The position numbers and the translations under genes were made by a program. From a virus, in the IMG/VR virus record IMGVR_UViG_3300010885_018423, positions 1 to 34,906 of that record: 34,906 nt of DNA, one strand, 5' to 3'. Below the pieces are notes generated by a model that saw only the letters and a list, made by a program, of their open reading frames with translations, had not been told where the DNA came from and made no database searches. Shown here in pieces: positions 21,101 to 28,300 of this stretch (positions are counted from its first letter, which is position 1; every line of letters starts with the position of its first letter).

Positions 21101-21546
21101 TCAGCTCCGTAGACATCTACCGAGTCGGGGCCATTTTCTAGCCAATAGTATTGATTAAAGTTAACAAACTTATCAAATTCAAATAACCCGTCAAAGCTGT
21201 AACTTTCGCTGGAGAACAAACGATCTTGATTATCAGTCAACCCGCCACTGTGACTTACTTGATTTAACAAATCAATATAACTACTAAAGAATTCAGTTTC
21301 GCCTGTGGTTTTATTTTTAACAACTACACTGGGTTCAAGTTGGTAACTTTGACGTAACTTTGTTGGTTCTGGTTGGTAGTTGTCTGTACTTTTAAACGTA
21401 GGAGTAAACTTACGTCCAACATAGGCATTGACATTACGTAGGTCTGGCTGAGTTACTAACTGGTCTAGTGTAGCATTTAAAAACTTTTTATTATTATCTG
21501 TTTTAAATACTTCAGGTAAGAAATTACTTGTCTTTATTTGTGCCAT
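9127..21546 (-). CDS. Giant (4139-residue) virion structural protein with FG-GAP-like beta-propeller
   Basis: An uninterrupted frame of 4139 residues, two bases after the gp6 stop (TAATATG). Very large proteins at this place after gp6 are known in T4-like cyanophages, some labelled VrlC-like; I think this is one, with limited certainty. The N-terminus (FLPEVFKTDNNKKFLNATLDQL) is globular and probably contacts the baseplate. Residues ~1745-1784 resemble a CBM5/12 fold (W, YALGSLVSYKNNNY, NYW). Residues ~2150-2700 contain seven FG-GAP-like blades (from F2168 to F2678, ending in patterns such as VSAPEKGNVYVYH). Residues ~3370-3445 hold two GxGY-P-V strands, ~3454-3724 three copies of a small beta domain. 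The C-terminus has an INGEKIIFW beta domain. No protease motif seen. Probably a long structural or binding appendage at the baseplate. Confidence 0.85.
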   Translation of the reverse strand: MAQIKTSNFLPEVFKTDNNKKFLNATLDQLVTQPDLRNVNAYVGRKFTPTFKSTDNYQPEPTKLRQSYQLEPSVVVKNKTTGETEFFSSYIDLLNQVSHSGGLTDNQDRLFSSESYSFDGLFEFDKFVNFNQYYWLENGPDSVDVYGAEVPTTETFTVTRNPSNGSYMFSTAGGVDNPTVKLAYGGTYKFVVNQTGYPFYIQSNPGTSGVIDNQSNLSSRDVLGVENNGIDVGTVTFKVPLPSAQDYYVRMELAGTVDLATGLHYNQIHGKTLSSIITLSESGIDGVTSAILLQLKSLVFVDNQLEESYWTIDSTTVDLSKRLNAWRISLSDDADPVVTLNPLEQAFTVIEKQKVFIKGGLTRAEHTYYLETDYLLLNKYNLMPHITAPLTNLYYQDGVDSPYVGQIDLVQVSNISFDAAADIIGKKTYKSPNGVTFTNGLKIKFDSSVTPVSYQNNTYYVDGVGKNIRLINVDSFVTPEVDDVASQDYITINRASLDLNPWTRSNRWFHIDVINTTASYNKKIALLDQNLRASRPIIEFEADLQLFNFGRVAKNPVDLFSNDGTITDALTQVELQAEGYSINGVTLTEGMRVVFPDDVDPTVRGKIFVVNIVYLYLYAENRINLAPAEDAEIEQYNNLVVLQGPNKGKEFHYNGTAWIESQTKPGLNSTPLFDVFDTSGISLGDYTNSTFAGTKIFSYTPGAGANDLVLGFPLSYRNFNQIGDIQFTNNFDTDVFSYDNGTDVNINTLGTLQQNTSLTSYGLRNIWTTHTEQSKQFQIIGTVYDGNNPYFKIDITKNMEFTVPYFRVFKNNQATSGYEVVTIGIVKYVHVTDSTLTTGDQIDILVYSDTVSKIGYYDVPKNLDFNSKNDNFSTLTLGQLRNHVTTMVGNSFQIDGTVPGNSNLRDVQIKAQGGSILQHASPLLYSSLFLIDKDANFIKGLNLARHEYTKIKNKILELSARTKGLDYTNIPVLLDTLLKTINNVKNKTFAWYYSDMVPYGDIKNTITYTVRSEEIIDYQISNIFSDTTLSNSAVLVYLNNVQLVKDADYQFDTNRSGVTILTPLTIGDTITFYEYSNTDANYIPETPTKLGLYPKFLPAKLYDTTYQKPSYVIQGHDGSLTPAFGDYRDDLLLEFEKRIYNNIKIDPAKNVANIYDFVPGKFRTTTYTKAEFTQLLTNGFLQWAGNNRVDYITNNYFVSSEPFTWNYGKFKDSINDELLPGYWRGIYKYFYDTDRPHTHPWEMLGFSEQPSWWETRYGPAPYTGGNLVLWEDLSQGYIYGEDRYDTRFVRTGLLDIIPVDETGVLRSPEKFAVKSFNSNAASGDYKIGDIAPVEAAWRRSSDYPFAIQQAIALSQPAFYFGALINIGRYYKNKDLNQFVLSDTLQRITPAAVGVNGTVRNSVTVRAAGYINWVAEYLRDIGIDPGVKLYEYFDNVNCQLAYKMAGYTDQTFINVIAEQSSPASTNAGVIVPNESYSIELYKSTPIKTITYSGVIIERSDNGYTVSGFDTNTPYFTIIPSLANNNTYAITSLNDRAVIYKDYQKYKVTIPYGFEFTSKQQVVDFLVSYQRFLKGSGMVFTDFDPDLGKQRDFLLSATEFLTWSQQGWETSSVIVLSPILNALTLITKTGVVDKIQNYPTQSCVLDTGYNFIKYNQLTVSRSSNTNGNRFTVTALGGQTISLVKLEVVEYEHVMVFDNKTTFNDIIYAPELGNRQYRLKLVGKKTGSWTGDLNPPGFVYNNNKIDIWQPDTDYALGSLVSYKNNNYTAIQDVIAATTFNPNYWAQLGNNEIKTGLLPNFSYNAEKFNRFNDIDNPEVLGDFHLYSGSAIGFQPRSYLTNFGVDEVTQAKFYQGFIREKGTMNAVKAFTAAGFNGITSQVNLYEEWAMRVGEYGALDNNQYAEVILTEGTFNGDPTTLTLLPNNGSSTTGIIGVQPSQLYKNSDNYIPNIYENRDAGSYYENDIQTAGYVNIGDVKTTIFDISNYSQLTANLSTIGTGHTIWCAKDSTSDWNVYRMTETNNSVIQVSAAVDNIGTVITDSPHGFAYGDLIAIKGFDTRVDGFYQVYSVNNDYSFGIVLTGTVAEQVKSAQAITSVGALLYAQSVRIKSTTDISTITPPHGWINNDKLWVDNDLDTDGWAVYNKSTPWSGNVSLDNPSMKLWANTYVSGVGFGTVTAINAAGTFAVASMPTNGMGNVVAFVANVTNGNVLTQVANLGAPVGNSVTKFGASLDTAGNLLYVGNPGNSSTEYGRVHIYQFNGNASFTRTQTLTSPWGSNTGDAYGTSVSASADGTWLFVSAPEKGNVYVYHANTTSYYSYANTITVGSAAYDKFGYKVKSTSDASQVVISAPYQTVDSKTAAGAVYIYDRSIETFIANGNVYLTQYPITTSTLRVTLNGNVVTTGFTSNANAVVFTSTPIIGSVVTIDTNKIQLLEQLTSPTPSSGGAFGVTTHISGNDADVYVASPGYSAAGYYSGVVYRFVNQGASYGTITGNAIVTPTATVGDSIRINGIKVKFTGTNATVVSQNINSASIPGVVATVEDTGALTITSNVTTPYQKLVITPGPGAATTLTNLGLNVYANVQAILHPFDHDVSQFGSQVTSSSDGKTLLITAVGGGTYNGVTFDTVETLFDNDSTTFADTIEGSGAVYVYGLVNGSFSSVSQDQYVLVQLLENKSVSTNDQFGYSIAMNANTILVGAPGDSNTLTQNLISEAYEGIPSAGTYYTYQNFSSNIGWDIVRQEQARVDIDSISNFYLYNANTKVISVHLDYIDPAKGKILGAAQQDLDYITAYDPAIYNTIGGIDGTPNLANSLDYHWGPAQVTKTWWNIDAIRYLDYEQGNVVYRANNWGRLFPGSTVQVCEWVESDMPPSAYNGLGTALYSDNSAYVVETNVNPNTNLITSKYYYWVTGKTSLEPNSTHKSTISTIADVIANPQAQAIPYAAVVRDDTISLYGVNEYLSGNSTVLHMDYDTLKNSHTIHAEYQLVQEGNSGSKIPTRIIEKLKDSLCGLDVHGNPVTELDGNGNYVLPVQRRIGLDYGQTLFVDKQQALRNFVEYVNGVFKLHPIVSEFNISQLYSEEALPSELNYDLQVETHAELSYLNTSTLASGYVVLVVHDETKQQLWTTYTWSGTAWALTSTQSYYTPFYWSKIDWYDTTYDSTVLPTYFVNTVTEIPTLTVAIGDTIKVLNNGNNQFVVYRVNESGTTDLVGIQNGTIQLNSNIYTSTTAKKEIRIIFEAIENYIFVDTLAENFNNLFFFLVNYILTEQPAVDWIFKTSFVSILHKLRKLSQPANYIPDNQTYYESYINEVKPYRTSIREYLIDYEGNDEYNADVSDFDIPATYISSVGAYRSPNGYLASDATSLSTLPQYSQWYNYHSYGINEVLVANVGTDYFITPTVTIVGGGGTGANVIAHVDFASNSISRFEVIDSGTGYTSQPTVFINGTGTGAVGYVKLKNHYQIDSLLTTTLTANANVTMYVGNIITQPNTGATGTVYSASTGNVVTLTGVTGTFASNQYIYSDLANLNTFVTSTSSYTQFVNKSYNTVRNITTTLLFDRTSYTSNIIAWQPNITVKAGSYVSYNNLAYEALSNKYEYLTLSDNVTIPAGNIIKQAVTGANATVYSAVTNSNVVVIRADSINGTFSANTTSYIYNVGNINLTTNVNLVSKVSSATSSNSYVYSSTTLTLSSNVTANVGDYVTQETINGNSRVLAISSNLQLITVGNITGSYKRRGGNVSINGVTTGARPIQVSNIFDYTKYEVLPDTTFESAADRITAYYQPTADMPSKDLTQLMDGAGYPGVTVTGVKFDATTLVTNSNVIGAFNANSTLVSGNVSLLDFSLLNYSIGQPLTLVNNDNSSVYRLTIADITQSNLFVSGLTDNISNGANVTLKYYDYTNPTYLDSAIQNTYITDFGTGSSDVSIDGGSYYDTYSSHAPEELVPGIVYDSLNMVVSTKIQNNSAIMTYRVVHNMNANAASTNTKLWPKYYGVSTAHTTTLSADLRITDSNIHVRDASKLSGPNVSTLTPGIIYINGEKIIFWTVDVVNNVLGQIRRAVDGTGAPTVHASSSSVVDCNLTEVIPGGNVVHTTTWLNLPVGAANAIVDTYGISLADNFGNVLTTTGATIGAVTDGLGLENSTSEQAVFIKNLQ
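10375..11185 (-). repeat. Three diverged copies of a ~55-residue beta domain in the giant protein
   Basis: Three segments share the order: a TLTxNVT strand, (Y/A)VGNIITQ or equivalent, NGA-VYSA, a variable strand, then a TGTF or TGSY end. They lie at about 11010-11185, 10615-10800 and 10375-10535 (residues ~3454-3512, ~3582-3644, ~3670-3724). Similarity is at protein level; DNA identity is low, so the duplication is old. A Trp-containing segment with CBM5/12-like spacing (W3559) lies between the first and second copies. Confidence 0.6.
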
Positions 21547-21547
21547 A

Positions 21548-24500
21548 TTAAATTACAATTCCCAATCCTGAAAGAGTTTGATTAATTTGTGCTGCAGTAA
21601 TTGCGCTAATGATTTGAATATTGTTTGCAGTTGCGGCACTAACCATAATCTCATCAGGTCCAGCATTAATTTGCATTAGTCCACCAAATGCAATATCTGT
21701 ATTACTTGGTACAATAATAATACTGGCCACGTTAGGGGCAAGAGCATTGTGTAAATAGGTGCTTAGTTCACTGAAGTAAAACTTATCACCAAAATCCCAA
21801 TTGGCAGTATCAAAGTATTGGTTGATTGCTGCCACTGCACCACTAATAACATCATTGTCACTTATGTTAACATTGGGGTTTTTAACAATTTTAAATGTTG
21901 CTTGCAAACTTGAGTCTGCTTTATCACCAAACAATGCTTTGTATTTGCCAGGATTATAAACAATAGTATCACTTAGGGCTTTATAGTTCTCTAGGCTGGT
22001 TGTGCCTGTGCCAAATTCTGTTTTTAGTTCATCGTTTGTAGGCAAACTGGGTTGTGCGACTGTGCCGGTTGTGTCTTGTATCCAAGCCAAATAATCAGTT
22101 GAATAACTAGTGGTTAATATGTATAAGTCCATGATGTTATTGGGACTTGGATCAATTCGACGATCGTTGGGGCTGTTGTGTCTGTATTGGAACTGCAGAC
22201 TTTGACGTCCAACTTCAGCAATATAATCAGTTAGCTGTGTTAGTGATCTAGTTCCGCTTGTAGAGATGTTTAATTGGAAGAACTTGTTGTCTGTGGTAGC
22301 ATAGAATATTTGTCCACTTATGTACAATGTCCAATTGGCAGTAATGGCACTCTGTGTTGCGTAAGTTGTAGAAATCGTTGTGTTGTCGACAGGAACGGTT
22401 GTAAGGAAATTGTCTTCGCTAGTGACTTGTTTAAAGAACACATATTTCTTACTGGCGTTCACTGTGGGTGCTACTATGTTTGTGAATAAGTCTGGGTCGT
22501 TGGGAACACCATCGTTGTTGTCGTCAGGGAATGTGACCAGTATTTGTGTGTTGTCAATATAGCCGTCGGGTTGTACCACATTGTCATAAATGTACCAAGT
22601 TTGATCTTCACCAATGGCAGTTGCGCTGTCGGGTTGACTGTTTGTTTTTAGCACTTTGATTTGATCTGTTAGCGTTAATCCTGTTTTACTGTCAAATGTA
22701 CGCACATCTGGATCAAAGTAAAAACGTGTTTCTGCAGCACTTTGGAACACATATTGGGTTCCACGATGTGCTAGATTGTAATTAATGCCGTTGTAAGTAA
22801 ACGCCAGCAACCAACTGCTATCTAGTCCTGCACCAGTTACATCGCCCTGGTGAGATAGACTAAAGGCGCCGGTCAAGTTTAGATCTTGTGGCAGCACAAT
22901 TTTCCATGTCTGCTTGCTGACATCATAACGCAAACCGATGTTTTGGTAACTCTGCAAGAAGCGGGCTATTTGTGCCACAAAAGTTGTACCAGGCAAATCA
23001 TTTTTAAACACAGGTATAATAGTGGTCAATACTGCATTTGTTGGAATATTTTGACTTAACTGGACCGGTGAACCTGCGTTGGCACTGACCACTGCAGCCC
23101 AGATATACGTGGTCTCGTTGGGATATGTAGCAGTACCAGTTTGAATTTGATTTTGTGCATCAAAGTACTTGCCGGTTCCAGCAGTGAACTTTAACAAAGA
23201 TCCTGTGGTTACGTATTGTAGAGTCGTAGTTGTGCCTAGGCCAATTTGTTGTGTGGCGCTGCCATTGGTAAAATATCCGGTGCTGCTGTTGCTTGATGCA
23301 GTACTGCGAGACCAAACGGTCGGGCTTGGGGCAGTATATCTAGTAAAGTTCTCGTAGTAGAAATGTAACAACTCATTGCTGGCTAATATGTCAGCAACGG
23401 TTCCGTAAATTACTTCGTAAATATCGTTAACTGTAACAAATCCAAAAGTATTGCTTGATGTTGGTGCTTGCTTGTACAACAATCCGTCGCTGGAGAAAAT
23501 GTTTGTGCTAGAATATTTTCCAGTTACATCCAAGACATCTAAGAAACGACTAACACCCGAACTTGATCTGTTGACCGCTTTGACTTTTAAAATATTGCTA
23601 AAGTTAGTATAAGGGAAAATATTATAGTCTTCACCAGTAATCATACGGTTTTGTGTATAATACTGTGCAGGTGCTTTTGCACGAATTTCGTTAATACTTT
23701 CGCGACGTTTGGCATTTGCTACTGAGTAATGTAGGCTAGCAGTGATGGTCAATGTCTCTACAGTATTGTTTCTGCTGACATAGGTGATAGGTATTGCTAC
23801 TCCCTGGATTTCGTCAGGAGTAATTTTATACTGTTGACCATTGCCGGTTCTATAATAGAGTCTAAACACACCTTGTGGTATATTAGAGAAACTTCCATCG
23901 CCAAAAACTAAATCAATTTGATCGTTCGTGCGTGAGTTAATTTGATATAAGTTTCTATTTGTACTTTGGTTGTAAATGACATTAATACCAGCAACTGCAG
24001 GTACTTGGGTCCATGCTGTAACAGGGTTGCCGTTAACATCGAGTTGATATAACCAAACATCATTGTTATTGATATTGTTAAAATTAGCACTGACTACGCG
24101 GTTTGGTAAACTTTGATTTAGATTGAAATCATGTGTTGCCAATGTACCTTGTTTAAAATAAACAAAGTAACCTGTGTTATTGCTACCGTTACCTAAGTTA
24201 TCGTTACGATACAATAAATTAAACTTGCCGCTTGGGGCAGGATTAGGTTCGTAGATGTAACTTTCTCCCGAGCTTGTAGCACTTACTGCTTCAAACTCCA
24301 TTGAATTATTTTCAATTATAGCACTAAATCCATAGCGAGGAATAACCCCAGGTACAAGGTTTACACTATATTCGTCTGTTTGAATACCGTTAATGGTATT
24401 AGTGTTGCCAGACTTTCCAATTGATTGGTTATTAATTAACGCCGCATTTAAGATTGTAGTAAACTGCTCTTGCCAATCTGGGTTAGCAGTATCATTCCAA

Positions 24501-24928
24501 GAAATTAATAGGTTGCTTAGATTTAGACCGTTACTATCAAATAAAGTTTCACTGGTGCTTACGCTGTCAATCTTTAAATATCCACTTGAGCCAGTATTAC
24601 GTTTAGGGCTATAACTAATCAGGCGGGCAAGTTTTAATATACTGTCACGGCGCTCTGCAGTATCAAAGAAGTTTTCACGGGCGTTTAAGTCTGCGCGAAA
24701 CGCCAAACTTTGCCCTAGAAAAGCAATGAGATCAATTAAGGCAACATATTCACTACTTTCAGTGAAGTCATTGAAGTCTTCAGGATAGTAAGTGCGTAAG
24801 TAATCAATCATTGTCTTACGCAATGTTTCGAAGTCGTAACTTCGGAAATCGGCTTGTTTAAATGTTTGATAAACCCTGGTCCAGTCCTGGTTTACCAACA
24901 AGTTAGTCTGACGTGTAGTTATTGACAT
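21548..24928 (-). CDS. gp6: Baseplate wedge protein gp6
   Basis: A 1126-residue protein whose N-terminal ~120 residues are typical of T4-type gp6: QDWTRVYQTFKQADFRSYDFETLRKTMIDYL, then ESSEYVALIDLIAFLGQSLAFRADLNARENFFDTAERRDSILKLARLISYSPKRN. In T4 two gp6 copies per wedge interlock into the ring that holds the baseplate together and signals sheath contraction. The C-terminal region (residues ~980-1126) holds a baseplate J-like segment ending in AQINQTLSGLGIVI. It is much longer than T4 gp6 (about 660 residues), the extra being beta-rich inserts at ~190-840. It follows gp25, its usual neighbour, and has its own late promoter at 24950-24957 with a 16-base leader containing GGAT. Confidence 0.92.
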   Translation of the reverse strand: MSITTRQTNLLVNQDWTRVYQTFKQADFRSYDFETLRKTMIDYLRTYYPEDFNDFTESSEYVALIDLIAFLGQSLAFRADLNARENFFDTAERRDSILKLARLISYSPKRNTGSSGYLKIDSVSTSETLFDSNGLNLSNLLISWNDTANPDWQEQFTTILNAALINNQSIGKSGNTNTINGIQTDEYSVNLVPGVIPRYGFSAIIENNSMEFEAVSATSSGESYIYEPNPAPSGKFNLLYRNDNLGNGSNNTGYFVYFKQGTLATHDFNLNQSLPNRVVSANFNNINNNDVWLYQLDVNGNPVTAWTQVPAVAGINVIYNQSTNRNLYQINSRTNDQIDLVFGDGSFSNIPQGVFRLYYRTGNGQQYKITPDEIQGVAIPITYVSRNNTVETLTITASLHYSVANAKRRESINEIRAKAPAQYYTQNRMITGEDYNIFPYTNFSNILKVKAVNRSSSGVSRFLDVLDVTGKYSSTNIFSSDGLLYKQAPTSSNTFGFVTVNDIYEVIYGTVADILASNELLHFYYENFTRYTAPSPTVWSRSTASSNSSTGYFTNGSATQQIGLGTTTTLQYVTTGSLLKFTAGTGKYFDAQNQIQTGTATYPNETTYIWAAVVSANAGSPVQLSQNIPTNAVLTTIIPVFKNDLPGTTFVAQIARFLQSYQNIGLRYDVSKQTWKIVLPQDLNLTGAFSLSHQGDVTGAGLDSSWLLAFTYNGINYNLAHRGTQYVFQSAAETRFYFDPDVRTFDSKTGLTLTDQIKVLKTNSQPDSATAIGEDQTWYIYDNVVQPDGYIDNTQILVTFPDDNNDGVPNDPDLFTNIVAPTVNASKKYVFFKQVTSEDNFLTTVPVDNTTISTTYATQSAITANWTLYISGQIFYATTDNKFFQLNISTSGTRSLTQLTDYIAEVGRQSLQFQYRHNSPNDRRIDPSPNNIMDLYILTTSYSTDYLAWIQDTTGTVAQPSLPTNDELKTEFGTGTTSLENYKALSDTIVYNPGKYKALFGDKADSSLQATFKIVKNPNVNISDNDVISGAVAAINQYFDTANWDFGDKFYFSELSTYLHNALAPNVASIIIVPSNTDIAFGGLMQINAGPDEIMVSAATANNIQIISAITAAQINQTLSGLGIVI

Positions 24929-24949
24929 CTAAATATATCCATTATTATA

Positions 24950-24957
24950 TATTTATT
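24950..24957 (-). promoter_or_regulatory. T4-type late promoter (AATAAATA)
   Basis: AATAAATA on the minus strand, in the 54-base gap between gp25 and gp6. The predicted transcript start near 24944 gives a 16-base leader to the gp6 ATG. The surroundings are very AT-rich, as is usual around T4 late promoters. Confidence 0.6.
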
Positions 24958-24982
24958 GTAATTTTAAACTACGTAGTTTATA

Positions 24983-25372
24983 TTAATATGTACCGTTAGT
25001 GGTTAGTTTGCTACTGTTTGCGTTAAACTGTAGGCTTAACTGGCTTGATTTATTTGTGGGTATAAACAGTAAATCAACTTCAATTTGCATACCGTATTCT
25101 TGCTCTGTGATTGTAATATTTTGCAAACCAACTCTGGGATCATATCCTACTATCTTTTTAACATCGTCAATGATCACTTGCTGAAGATGCTCGGTCATGG
25201 GCTCAAATAACATATTCCATATCACACTACCAAAATTTGGTTGCATGACTTTTTCCCCTTTGCGGATACTAAAGTGATTGATAAGATCTTGTTTGACCAG
25301 GTCAAGATCCGTCGCTCGGAACTTCTTGTTCCGACCCACTGTACTAAACCCTTTATATAGTATTTTTGCCAT
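24983..25372 (-). CDS. gp25: Baseplate wedge protein gp25
   Basis: A 129-residue protein of the GPW/gp25 family, close to the T4 length of 132. Typical parts are MAKILYKGFSTVGRNKKFRATDLDLVKQDLINHFSIRKGEKVMQPNFGSVIWNMLFEP split over residues 1-60, the helix before VGYDPRV, and the closing strands on ITEQEYGMQIEVDLLF. gp25 sits where the wedge meets the first sheath ring and starts sheath assembly; although once called a lysozyme, the T4-type protein has a structural role. The upstream frame is closed by TAA just before the ATG, so the start at 25372 is firm, but there is no Shine-Dalgarno sequence and a late promoter core lies only eight bases ahead, an unusual arrangement. Confidence 0.93.
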   Translation of the reverse strand: MAKILYKGFSTVGRNKKFRATDLDLVKQDLINHFSIRKGEKVMQPNFGSVIWNMLFEPMTEHLQQVIIDDVKKIVGYDPRVGLQNITITEQEYGMQIEVDLLFIPTNKSSQLSLQFNANSSKLTTNGTY

Positions 25373-25379
25373 AGTATAT

Positions 25380-25387
25380 TATTTATG
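25380..25387 (-). promoter_or_regulatory. Possible T4-type late promoter right before gp25 (CATAAATA)
   Basis: CATAAATA on the minus strand; its TAA is the gp5 stop codon. The T4 rule puts the transcript start near 25374, only about two bases before the gp25 ATG, so the transcript would be leaderless. It may be real or a chance product of a TAA followed by ATA. Confidence 0.35.
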
Positions 25388-28300
25388 GGGTTACGTTGGC
25401 TAGCTGAATGTGTACTGCGTCTGGCTTGGTAAATGTGCCGCCCCAGCGTAGTCCGTACTGTGCTAGATCAAGTGTACGAGCAATAGTAGGACATTGTCCA
25501 CTGTCAATCGCAGCTCCCTCGTTATGAGGACTACCTTTTCCTCCCATGCTCTTAGGCCTAGCAGGGGTCGTAATACCACCAGCTGTGGGTTTATCGGGGA
25601 TATGGCCACCAGCTGCAACCCAACTGTTATATATGCGATCTTGATCTTCGCTGCTTCTATAGGCACTAGTGATTGTTATTTTGGCTCCTGTCTTATCCTT
25701 GAATGCTTTGGCCATGTTTAATATAGCAGATTTAAATGTTGTACTCAAATGGTCAAAATTATCTCTAGTACCAGTGCCGCTAGCGGCAAATATAAACACA
25801 TCATTGGGCTCAATTCCTGTTTCGTTGGGGGTTATTTCCCCAGACGCATTGGAACTTGCAGTTGTAGCATTATTGACTAACGAGGTAGCGTATAATACAT
25901 CAATGGCATATCTTCCTTGATTAAAGTAGATATCTCCAGTTAGTCCTAAACTATCCGTGCCTTCGTTGGTATCTCTCCATTTCTTTGCTAGTTCAACACT
26001 TCTAAATTGATGTGCAACAAACAACATACCGGATGCAGTACAAATATCATCTGCAGCTTTAATACCACCATTGACCAATAGTAAATCGTAATTAGATTTA
26101 AATTCATTGAATTGTAAAATGTCTTGGTAAGCAGCATGACTAAAGAAGTCTTCTTGACTACTAATAGATTCAAAGCCGGTCCAGCTGACATTACTTGATA
26201 GTGTAGAAGTTGCAGTTTTAACGTATCCTGCTTTTGCAAGATATGCGGCATCAACTTGATATTTGCCAATACGATCGCCGTTGACTTTTGAAGCGTTTAA
26301 TTCGCTTTCAAAATAACCTAGTTCGGCTATCATTGCTTTTACTTGTCCTTGATTTAGTATTGGCGTACTACCAATGCCCGACGATGGATTAAATGTGTCA
26401 GGATCGTTTAGTTTTTCTACAGGGCAAGTTTCGCCTTCTACATCTTTACCAATGCTTTTAATGATACCTTGATCTTCAGTTACCATTGTTGTGCTACTTG
26501 CCCCGGAAGTTATTGGGTTTCCACTTCCATCTGTAATTACTGTACCACTGCCACTACTTACTTGGCCAGGACCTGCAACACCAGCATTGGCTAGTGCTTG
26601 TTTAACTTCATTAAGGTGTGTGGCAATTGATGTTGCTACCATGCCCACAGTGATATATCCCACTGTGCCTCCTGGATCAAATCCATGATTAGCACGGTAC
26701 TGGCTACTGCCTGCAGGGAATATTACATAGTCATCGGGTCTACCAACTGCCGCTGGCCAAAGAATAGTCAAATAAATGTCTACTAATCGAGGTGTAGGTG
26801 CTTTAGTTGTTAGTTTATTTTTAACAAAATAATCTTTAACATAATCACATTGTGTTACACGATCCATCTCACGCAGTGCCGCAGTAGTCGTACCCACTAG
26901 CCTTGCTCCCGAATGTTCGCCAAATTGTATCAATCCCGTATAGCCCAGACTGTTGGTAATAGCAGGATCAAAAGTTCTTCCTGTTTCTAAGTTCATACAA
27001 GCCAACATGTCTATATAGTTTAGATTCAGTGCAGAACTAATACTTTTAATTTTATCTAAGAAGGCAGTATCAGTGGTCCATCCTGCAGACTGTCCCTTAA
27101 CTGTTCCTCGATCTAGTTTATTACTATTCTTTGCAGGGAACGCATAGTTAGTAGGTGGTGATCCAGTGCGTGGAGGACAAATACTACTTTGTACAGTTTT
27201 AGCCAATGCGGCTACTATACCTGAACGAGTCCAGGGTTCGTGTGCAGGCATTGTGTTTACAATAGTTTCTACGCTCTTCGGAATTGATGTCCACAACTTA
27301 GTATCTTGATCTATGCCAGAATCTGGTAAATTATTTTTAGGTATAATTGGACTACTAAAGGCTTCGCCAGTTGCTGCTCCGTTAATATCTACACCATTAC
27401 CATTAATTACTGTTCCACCATTGCCCGATACTTGTAACTTGCCATCGGCCGTAACTGTTATACCAGAGCCGCCAATATTAGTTTTAGCCCCGTATACTAG
27501 TACACTCTCACTTCCACCAATGTTAATTGCGCCACTAGTAATATTAGTTGCAGTGGCGCTGTCCATATTAATATTGCCACCCCAAGACTGAAAGTTAATA
27601 TCTCCATCACTGTGGAAGTTCATTTCCTGTTCAGCACGTACATTGAGTGCGCCTGCGGTGTAAATGTTTACTCCGTATTCGCCAATTTCTACCCAAGTGC
27701 TACCGTCTTTATGCCCGACATAAATGATCTTTTGATCATCATTCATTAGTAGTTGATGTCCGCCGGCAGTACGTAAACGTATAAGTTGATCTATACCGCT
27801 AGCATCGCCGTCGTCCATGACAAATGTATGGCCACCTTTGCGTGTGTGTACACTATATTGATCTGCTGGAATATCACCAGCAGCCAACTTGGCTGCATAG
27901 TTTTGATCTTCTGCAGGATCTTTACCCACTGGACGACCAGGAGTACTAATACCAAATACATGACTAGGCGTTTCACGCTGGCTGCTACTTGATATTGCTC
28001 CACGAGTTTTGTCTCTGTCTAGTCCTTGCTGAAATAGTATTGCAGCTTGTTCCTCGTGTATAGGCTTTTTGTTATTGTAAAATGTACTGTTGACCGCGCC
28101 GTCAACATTTTCGTTAAATTCAGTAACAGGCAAAAACTGCTTGGGATTTTTGCCGTCTTCGGGGAGTAACTTGGCTTTTATTTCTAGGCTTGCAGTTTCT
28201 CGGTCAAGTTGGTTACCGGCTGCGATGCCCGGTACCATCCAGTTACTCATTAAGTTTGGTACACAAGCAAACCAGAATCCACGCTCAGGGTCACCGTTAA

